Assembly: GCF_964340395.1 (NCBI RefSeq)
Contig: NC_135566.1
Span: forward strand, 23,014,135-23,078,134
Source: Glandiceps talaboti
Taxonomy: Eukaryota > Hemichordata > Enteropneusta > Spengelidae
Length of the DNA: 64,000 nucleotides
Direction of reading: 5' to 3'
Position 1 is the first letter of the stretch. The number at the start of each line of letters is the position of its first letter. Of the stretch, positions 57,240-64,000 are shown one piece after another. Position numbers and translations under genes: made by a program. The notes beneath the pieces are model-generated. The model saw nothing but the letters and a program-made list of their open reading frames with translations, searched no databases and was not told the DNA's origin.

Positions 57240-60110
57240 AAATTTGAGAGTTCACCATTTTGTTTTCAAGGCAAGGGAATTCACCGATTCCTTTACTTTC
57301 CCATATACATGTAGTTGATACAGTGTTCGGTGGCCATATTGGATTATAAAATAATTAAATTTTAACATCATTTTGCAAGCATTTATACTGTTAAATCTGG
57401 CTTTTCTTATTGTCATTGAGATCTGAGTTTGAAGTTTCTTGAACAAAGTGAGAGTAACAGTTTTAAAGACTTTATTTCCTAGGCATATTAGGTTCATCTT
57501 CATCCTCTTTTGCATCACTGATACCATGTGCTGAATCTTCTTCATCACTCTCAATAATACTTTTGCAATCTTGGAGGCGGCATTCCTATGTACACTTTAG
57601 TCTATTTGGTATACGATGGTAAGTTTGAAGTGCACAAGTATGCTGAAATCCACAATAAATGAATCCCAAGAGGACTTTAGGTGCTGGAGGACCTGTCTAC
57701 CTTTTGCTATTCAGCTTTCCATTTCTATTTATCCAACCATTGTTTGTGCAGATGGAACATCAGGAGCTGCATCTAAATGAATCGTCTCCAAAGTAGTTTG
57801 CTCAAAGAGCATGTTGGTAGAGACAGTCATGTACTGTCTTCACAGTTGTCCAGGCTCTCATATTCCTTTGTTTGCACACTATAAGATTGTGTTTAAACTA
57901 ATTAAGGGTGCCTTCAGTAATTAAAAGGTGGGGAGGGCCATAGGAAATTAAGCCCAGTCTGTGGCATAAATATGCCCCTCCCTCAAGCACGTTATGCTAA
58001 AAAGTATCCCTACCTCACTGTCTTTCTCGAAAACATGACCCGCTTCTTTTTCAAATATTTCAAAAACCATTTGTTTTTTAATACTGTCTCCCTGTGGCAT
58101 AGTGGTTAGAACTCAGAATTGTGGAGTCAGGATTTGCGAATGGTTAGAGTGGCTGGCTTGGAATCTGCAGGTTGTACATTCGAGCCCCATCACCACCGTT
58201 TCTTTCTGAGTGGCTAAAGTCCTATGCCTCAGTCCACCCATCTCTGTATAATTGGGGTCCTGGTACGATAGCGGTTGTGATGTGAATGCTTTAATCCTAT
58301 ATGCTTATAAAGGCTGCAATGGATTGTATGCTCCCAAGTATAAAAGGGCCGTTGTGCTGATATAGCTCCAAGCCAGGAGTAATAATTGTAAAAGGCTTGG
58401 GTGGGAATATAAAAACTAATATTATGATTGTTATTATTTTTATTATATTTACTAAAATTATTATTATGCATGGGATCCAAATGCAAAGGACCCCTTGCAT
58501 AATAATAATACTAATGCATTATTTTGTGATGTTAGCATGATTGATATGTTATCATCATAGAATGGCAGTGGTGGGATGTGGTAGAAGTGGGATTTGGAAA
58601 TGGTGGCAGCAGTGGCATCATGCTAACATCACAAAATAATGCAAAGTTAGATAACAAAATGAGTCAAAGTAAAATCTCCAAATTTACATTTTCACAAGGA
58701 ACAGATTTGTGAAAAGTGCCCCCTCCCCATTACCCTGGTTCTCCACCTTGCAGTTTTGATTGAGAAGGCTCCTTAGCAGTTTATATTTGACAATGGGCAA
58801 CATAAGCTTTACATGTGAATTCCTGGAGAAGGGTGAATATTTCTTGAGACAGATACACACTTGAACAAGTTTTGTGGATGTACTCATGTAATAGCTTTGC
58901 TTTGATGAATGAGTTTCAGTCATTCTAGCTTGCCTTGCCCAGCCAGTAAAAACGTGTAAACCCATCACAGACAAAGGCATACACATTTTCCTATGTTGAA
59001 GCTATCTTTGCATTTTCTATTTTCAAACTGAAGGCTAGGCATAAGAACTTCATATATGTATATTCAACCACCAGTGTTGTCACCATGGCTTGTAACCAGA
59101 GCTTAATTGTTGCATGCTGAAATGTGTGTCCACTTCTTCATACGCTAAAAAGTTTCTTTCAGATCCAATTGCTATCAATCCTATTCAGAGAAATATGTCA
59201 GGTTTTCCTCAAATGTCACTGGACTAGGCTGATGGTAAGGTAACTCCCATATTATCTGGTGAAAGTAATTTCTCAAGATGTCTTATCAACGCTGCTATGT
59301 TCTTCTTTAGTGTACCATCAGTTTCCCAATAACAAGGGCAACGATCTAAGTGGATGTTGCAGTATGTCTTTAGATCCATCTTCCTAGTTGTGTGTATCAG
59401 TAGAATTCGACCACAACGATAATCATCTCTTTTGAGAATTCTGTGTTAGAATGATCTTTGCTTTTGATTTCATGATGCTGAAAGACTTTATTTTTTATTT
59501 TTGAAGTCTGTCTGAATGAAGAACCTGTCTTCGCTTTTGCTCCAAGGAACTCATTACTGGCAGTCTCTTCTATTTCTTGAGGAGTGAGCAAATCCTTTTG
59601 TAATCTTTAGGTGCAGATCACCAACCGCACTTGATTAAAAAAGATTGATTCAATAATCTTAGAGAATATCACCAACTGTTTGGACATTGTGTTCATCTTT
59701 CTGAATATGTGAAACAAGCGTATACACTAAATGAACAGCTGGCTTGATGATGATGACTTTTCTGATTTGGATTATATTCTCTTGAAACTGATGCAATTCA
59801 ATGGCATGATTTTCTTAATATGCAAAGTTAGACCCCTTCAAGAACATTTTATGGACACCTTCATAATGGTTTTGTGGTGCTTCCTTTCACCACAGGTTGT
59901 ATTGCCGTTCATTTAAGAATATGTGTTATTAACCCTTCTGCTGTCACATCGGCTTCTATTGTGAGATCTGCAGACCTGCATCTTTGATATGCTTTGCTTC
60001 ACGTGGTCATTGGTCTGTATATGTCTGTATATTTTAGCTCTAAATGAACTTACCGTCGTATTGGTTGTTGCATTAATATGATAAAACCATGTAATGATTT
60101 TTTTTATTTC
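57240..60110 (-). pseudogene. Possible decayed transposon or gene, protein-like fragments
   Basis: Minus-strand fragments in different frames look protein-like: CRLQDCKSIIESDEEDSAHG (about 57505-57575), GLHVFTGWARQA then LHEYIHKTCSSVYLSQEIF (about 58790-58960), and YCNIHLDRCPCYWETDGTLK with NIAALIRHLE (about 59270-59370). Order and strand are consistent with one decayed coding unit, interrupted by a SINE at 58086-58400. I do not recognise the family with confidence. Confidence 0.25.
58086..58400 (+). mobile_element. tRNA-derived SINE with a doubled tRNA-like head
   Basis: ctccctgtggcatagtggtt-agaactc (a second A-box-like start) precedes a copy of the same SINE as 54560 (gaatggttagagtggctggc, ggttgtacattcgagcccc, gtggctaaagtcc, aaaggctgcaatggattg). 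Confidence 0.78.
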
Positions 60111-60114
60111 CATC

Positions 60115-61269
60115 AGATGCTGATTCCTCAGTAAGTTGGAGTGATATTATCATTAAAAAAAATGACTTCTTTCAGCAAAATTGAAGTGGGGTTATAACAG
60201 GGTTGGGTTGACATGACCGTTTTAGTCCATCTATGGGATATTTTAGAACATGCATGTATATGCACAGTATGTCGCCATTTACATATAGTTGAGTTTTACA
60301 ACAAATATGGCTGCTATTTAGTCAGCAACCACAAGAATCCTTTCACATCTGTCCAATGATGTGTACAATCTTGTAATATTACCTTTGTATAAGATTATTT
60401 TGCACAGAAATTGGCAACACTTAAATACTACAACTCATACCCATCAGTGATTTGCAAGAAAAAGCTTGATTTTTGGAATTCTGACCAGAAGATCAGGGCC
60501 AAGGTCAAATTATATTATACTAACAGAAAGATCATATTTTATAATATAGGGGTAGACACTTGAATTGTGTCTCTATGTAGTATAGTTCACAAGAAACTTC
60601 CAATAACTGATATTTACAACAAACATGGCCGCCATTTTGTCTGTAAGAGCGCCCTCTATAGTTTGCACCTTGTAGTATGTCGTAAAAATCAGTACTACTA
60701 GACAAAGAGTAATTCTTATTAGTGTAGGAAGTAATCAGAAAAACAACCTAAGTATTAGTGGTAGAGCCAATGACCTAGAATATATAGTTGGAATTTTAAT
60801 CATTGTGCTGTATTTATGCATAATATTAAAAAGTCGTATAATTTCCAAAAGCTACTCATTTGGAATGTCCACCAAGCATTTTTGATATTAGAATAGCATT
60901 ATACATCACTGGTGAAAATATCGTTTGGTACCACTTTTTGGTACCAATAACCTGTCTGGCTCATGGACTATACGTACAGTAAATAATTTGCATGTCAATA
61001 CCACCATCCCCATCTTCGTATCTCCAGCACCGCGCCTTACATAAACGTCGACAACACACACAAGCCAGAGCTGTAAGGATTGTATATTAAATAAAAATCA
61101 ACGATTCCCATGTGACAAGCCCACAACAAAAAATCTTTACTCATTTTTCGTCAGTAAAAGTGGTGAAGCACACGTCGAGCCATGTTGTCATTCGTACACT
61201 GTACGTACACACACACTGACACAGTTATAACACACATGCAGGGCGATCAAAATATTGGAGTTTACGTAC
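60115..61269. other. Start of WSB intron 1 (gene orientation), mostly unassigned
   Basis: It contains the repeat fragment at about 60850-60975. The GC-richer part at 60985-61270 lies just inside the intron next to the exon 1 donor. Confidence 0.4.
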
Positions 61270-61306
61270 CTTGATCTACACCGATGGAACAGGCCTGTTG
61301 TGCCAT
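61270..61306 (-). CDS. WSB-like exon 1 (start codon and 12 codons)
   Basis: On the minus strand the ATG (complement of 61304-61306) has A at -3 and G at +4. It is followed by 12 codons (MAQQACSIGVDQ) plus one base, then the donor g|gtacgt. Ending in phase 1, it joins exon 2 to give ...DQEKAPLIADLK. This resembles the vertebrate WSB2 N-terminus, where an acidic start precedes a PLLLAELK segment. The exon is too short for ordinary ORF calling. It was chosen by start context, donor strength and phase, all of which fit. A competing candidate near 38998 gives an immediate stop when joined. It would lie 39.8 kb upstream of exon 2; transcript evidence would settle it. Confidence 0.6.
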
Positions 61307-61781
61307 ACTCCTGAAGAATACATTGACCGGGAACTAGTAAGTCTTACTACGTAGACAATCCTCGGTAACAATTAGAAAATTGAATATAAGTTAAAACGGT
61401 AGTATAGATCCAAGCAGAAGACAGATATGTTACGAATTCTTCTCGACGCGACGCTGGGTGTGCACATTCAATGAACTATCAATAGTAGACTGTTCCATTA
61501 TGTGACAGGTGTTTATAAACGCATTGCGGAGGGATTAAACCAGGATACTCATCCGATACTGTATCATGTGTATGGTCTGATGATACTCTGGTCGATCAAC
61601 CATATTTGGAAGTGCTCATGGAAGGCCGTGAGGCGAGGATCGACAGCGACTAGTATAGTCTGTATTCAGACGCAGATTATATTTTGTCGTATTTCTAAAA
61701 AACCTTCTGAAATATGTTTTATTATACTAATTGTGTGCATATACATAACCTATATCGTACAGCATGTACATACTACAATCC

Positions 61782-61915
61782 CACAGGCACTTCCCTAGAT
61801 ATGTATCAGAATGTTTCTATCAAAATACAATATCGTTAATATTGACCTATTTAGCCAACTATATATGAAAGGGGTATAAGGGGTGATTGCGCAGGTTCAC
61901 TCACCGCGAAAGATA
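61782..61915 (+). repeat. Diverged single arm related to the foldback element
   Basis: cacaggcacttccctaga, tatcgttaatattgacctat, atatgaaaggggta and gattgcgcaggttcact parallel the left arm and centre of 62461-62782 in order. No matching right arm found. Confidence 0.65.
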
Positions 61916-62460
61916 ATCTTTTAAAAAATGATTATGCGTACTACACTCAAAGTTACATTCGCTGATAAAGTGAGTTTGATTCCACTGTTTACATAATGTA
62001 TATATATGTTGTCAATCATTTTATGTGCTACAGGGTGGTGGCTGTCATTCCACATGTTTACTATTGTAGGAGGTGTCAGTCAATTCACAATGTATAAAAG
62101 GTTCAATGTTATTCCACTGTTTAAGTTAAATACGTAAATGCCTGTGATGGGGGTGTCATTCAACAAACTGAATGTAGAAAAGGGTGTCATTCCACTGTAT
62201 GCATACTGTAAATGCCTGTCATTTGTTGGTCACCCTCCCCTCCCCCCTGAAATACCTAATACTTCCCGGGAAAAATTGATGACACCCCCTGAACCCGTAC
62301 TGAACCTTTCTGAAAATATCACAGAGAGCCTTCACAATTTCCCCGTAGCCTACTTGTGTCGACCTCAACCAAACTGAATGAATGAACGAATTGACGATTA
62401 ATTAATGGAATGAATTAATGAAAATACTACATAAGCAAGGAATATCATGAATATTGTTCC

Positions 62461-62782
62461 CACAGGCATTTGTTTCCCGAGTTATGGCTCAGAATATTTC
62501 TATCAGAATACAATAAAATGACGATAATATCGTTAATATTGACGTATTAAACCAACACTATATGAAAGGGGTAAAATTACACTTGTTTCTGTGATCGCGC
62601 AGTTTCACTAAATGCGAAGGAAGACATGTGTGTGTGTGTGTCTTCCTTCGCATGCTACAAGTGTAATTTTACCCCTTTCATATAGTGTTGGTTTAATACG
62701 TCAATATTAACGATATTATCGTCATTTTATTGTATTCTGATAGAAATATTCTGAGCCATAACTCGGGAAACAAATGCCTGTG
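62461..62782. mobile_element. 322-bp foldback element, perfect 126-bp arms, 8-bp target duplication
   Basis: Left arm 62461-62586 and right arm 62657-62782 are exact inverse complements, starting CACAGGCATTTGTTTCCC. The centre has a second 15-bp stem (62612-62626 with 62639-62653) around a (TG)n loop. ATTGTTCC flanks both sides (62453-62460, 62783-62790). An 8-bp duplication and CA-start ends suggest mobilisation by a hAT-type transposase. Non-coding. It lies 286 bp upstream of the S6K-like ATG. Confidence 0.93.
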
Positions 62783-63067
62783 ATTGTTCCATAGCACAAT
62801 CAATACATAAGCAAAGAGAAATATTTCACATCCATGTTCTACATCCGGATCCTGCTTCGATAACACAGCGACCTCTAGAGAGCTAGTGGTTATTTTGCTT
62901 GAGCTAGTTGATTGGTGCATTCTTTGTCACATGTCTTCCTCCATCTTGAATAGGTAATAAGCCGGGTCAATCTTGAAATGCCTGATCTCAGACTGAAGGA
63001 ATTTCTGACTGGTTTCCATGGATTTTTCGCCGTATTTGACATTTTAAGTTAAAGAAAGTTTCCAAAC

Positions 63068-63139
63068 ATGGCAGGAGTATTCGATCTTGAGCTGAATGAG
63101 AACGACAGTCAAAATAACTTATCGGACGACGAGTTTGAG
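63068..63139 (+). CDS. Ribosomal protein S6 kinase beta-like, first coding exon
   Basis: The ATG at 63068 (A at -3, G at +4) opens 24 codons, MAGVFDLELNENDSQNNLSD then DEFE, ending in phase 0 at gag|gtaacg. The start matches the p70 form of vertebrate RPS6KB1, which begins MAGVFDIDL. Residues 5-9 (FDLEL) fit the TOS motif by which TORC1/Raptor binds S6 kinases, followed by the usual acidic stretch. The kinase domain would be in later exons outside the window; nothing in 63140-64000 continues the frame. Known role: AGC kinase phosphorylating ribosomal protein S6 downstream of TOR. It lies head-to-head with the WSB-like gene. Confidence 0.85.
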
Positions 63140-64000
63140 GTAACGGCACGCATGTTACATTAGTCATTATGAATTGACAAGCAAGCAATGAAATTGCCTG
63201 AAACTGAATCACAAGTGAACGAAAATAACACAATCCGGCGAGACCGTGTTAAATTATTCTACTTTATCCTTTGGAAATTAAGTAACACCACTTACACTTC
63301 ATTTATATTGCTATGATTATGGCTCTCGATTCCATACTTGTGATACTTAGATAAAACAGTCAAAGAACTGGAATGGTTTATAGTAGGGTCGAGCATGTCC
63401 GACTACCAAGTATTGCTCAATCAACACGTAATTTTAGCACTTGTTACAAATGTCAGCAACTTTACTAAGTTATGTGAACAGTTGCTGTCAATCTGGATAA
63501 AGTTAGACCTTAGATATGCCATGAAAAATTGAAATTTCGAAACCTGGGTGATTGACCTACGACATTTTTTAGAATACATGTCCAGTGTAGCGGATCACAA
63601 TTTCCTTTCAAAAAAGCAGTTATAGGATAACTGGAATCATCGGATACTCGTAGGCTGTCACAGTGTCAACAAAAATCACACAACAAACTAGAAGTAACAC
63701 TTGTTGGTGTATTTTTTCCCCGATCGCTTGTAGAGATGCAACATTGAGTGATGAAACATTTACAGGTGAATGACGCAATTTGTAGAGAAAAATGTAATTA
63801 ATGATAATGGAAGGGAAACAATAACAATTGTCTCACTTCAGGTGATGATGAATGACAATGTTTTGTTGGGTGGTCTGCAGATGTGCCAGACACTTTCAAA
63901 CATACATGCTGATCTAAAATAATCAGTAGAACCATAGACAGTGGAGTTGTCTGTGGTAGACCCAGGGAGGTTGGAACTCAAGTCCGTCCTATCTCCATGG
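63140..64000 (+). other. Intron 1 of the S6K-like gene (partial)
   Basis: It follows the donor at 63140-63141. AT-rich, no exon with credible splice signals, and no repeat that I recognise from elsewhere in the window. Confidence 0.6.

Larger units (their letters stand above)
1..61306 (-). other. WSB1/2-like gene span, 5' portion (four coding exons; 3' end beyond window)
   Basis: Four minus-strand coding exons (61270-61306, 21313-21484, 19442-19695, 5091-5323) join in phase 1, 2, 1 into one protein. It aligns by eye from N-terminus to mid-protein with vertebrate WSB1/WSB2. Introns are about 39,785, 1,617 and 14,118 bp, and a fourth runs off the left edge. Known family role: WD-repeat substrate receptor with a C-terminal SOCS box that recruits Elongin B/C and a Cullin E3 ligase. 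The later WD repeats and the SOCS box are not in this window. Introns 1 and 3 hold nearly all the mobile elements. I cannot decide between WSB1 and WSB2; an invertebrate probably has a single pro-orthologue. Confidence 0.85.
61307..63067. promoter_or_regulatory. Shared intergenic region between divergent WSB-like and S6K-like starts
   Basis: These 1.76 kb separate the WSB-like ATG (minus) from the S6 kinase-like ATG (plus), so any promoters for both must lie here or in 5' UTR introns. I see no TATA box I would trust. The region carries a 322-bp foldback element (62461-62782) and a diverged relative of one of its arms (61782-61915). The rest looks unique. Co-regulation is an inference from arrangement only. 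Confidence 0.4.

Noticed and set aside
1-64000. CRISPR array among the direct repeats
   Set aside because: All tandem arrays lack unique spacers, and the DNA is eukaryotic with spliced genes.

Overview
The window is animal (metazoan) nuclear DNA. The supported coding sequence is split into short exons with consensus splice sites. The rest is AT-rich, full of microsatellites, and crowded with retrotransposons, DNA transposons and tandem arrays. The two host genes read like invertebrate relatives of vertebrate WSB1/WSB2 and RPS6KB1. A marine invertebrate, perhaps a non-vertebrate deuterostome, is my best guess; the species cannot be fixed from the sequence.

Host genes. A WD-repeat/SOCS-box (WSB1/2-like) gene runs on the minus strand across almost the whole window: exon 1 at 61270-61306, exon 2 at 21313-21484, exon 3 at 19442-19695 and exon 4 at 5091-5323. 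Its remaining WD repeats and SOCS box lie left of base 1. All three junctions keep phase. Intron 1 is about 39.8 kb and intron 3 about 14.1 kb. A second gene starts head-to-head on the plus strand: 63068-63139 is the first coding exon of a p70 ribosomal S6 kinase (RPS6KB-like) with a TOS motif. About 1.76 kb separates the two start codons.

Mobile elements by region. 0.4-5 kb: repeat copies, a minus-strand L2/CR1-type LINE tail and a small MITE. 4.6-8.4 kb: a 31-bp and a 62-bp minisatellite; the second is split by a 2.0-kb element with a TTAA duplication. 12.8-17.2 kb: a complete Ngaro-type tyrosine-recombinase retrotransposon with split direct repeats and three ORFs, including a convincing -1 frameshift signal (slippery heptamer plus H-type pseudoknot). 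18.9-20.7 kb: two further minisatellites. 25.4-29.6 kb: a LINE with intact ORF1 and ORF2. 29.7-35.3 and 41.4-44.9 kb: two copies of a large composite repeat that reveal each other's insertions, with nested elements inside. 48.1-50.5 kb: a repeat split by a 514-bp element with a 9-bp duplication. 53.4-54.4 kb: a decayed LINE. 54.6 and 58.1 kb: tRNA-derived SINEs. 62.46-62.78 kb: a perfect 126-bp-arm foldback element with an 8-bp duplication, just upstream of the S6 kinase start.

The most notable items are the Ngaro frameshift element, two related families of non-autonomous DNA elements defined here by their target duplications, and an abundant Helentron/HINE-like family (called family A below) that carries central tandem repeats and seeds (CA)n microsatellites. 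Both intact retrotransposons lie antisense to the WSB gene that hosts them.
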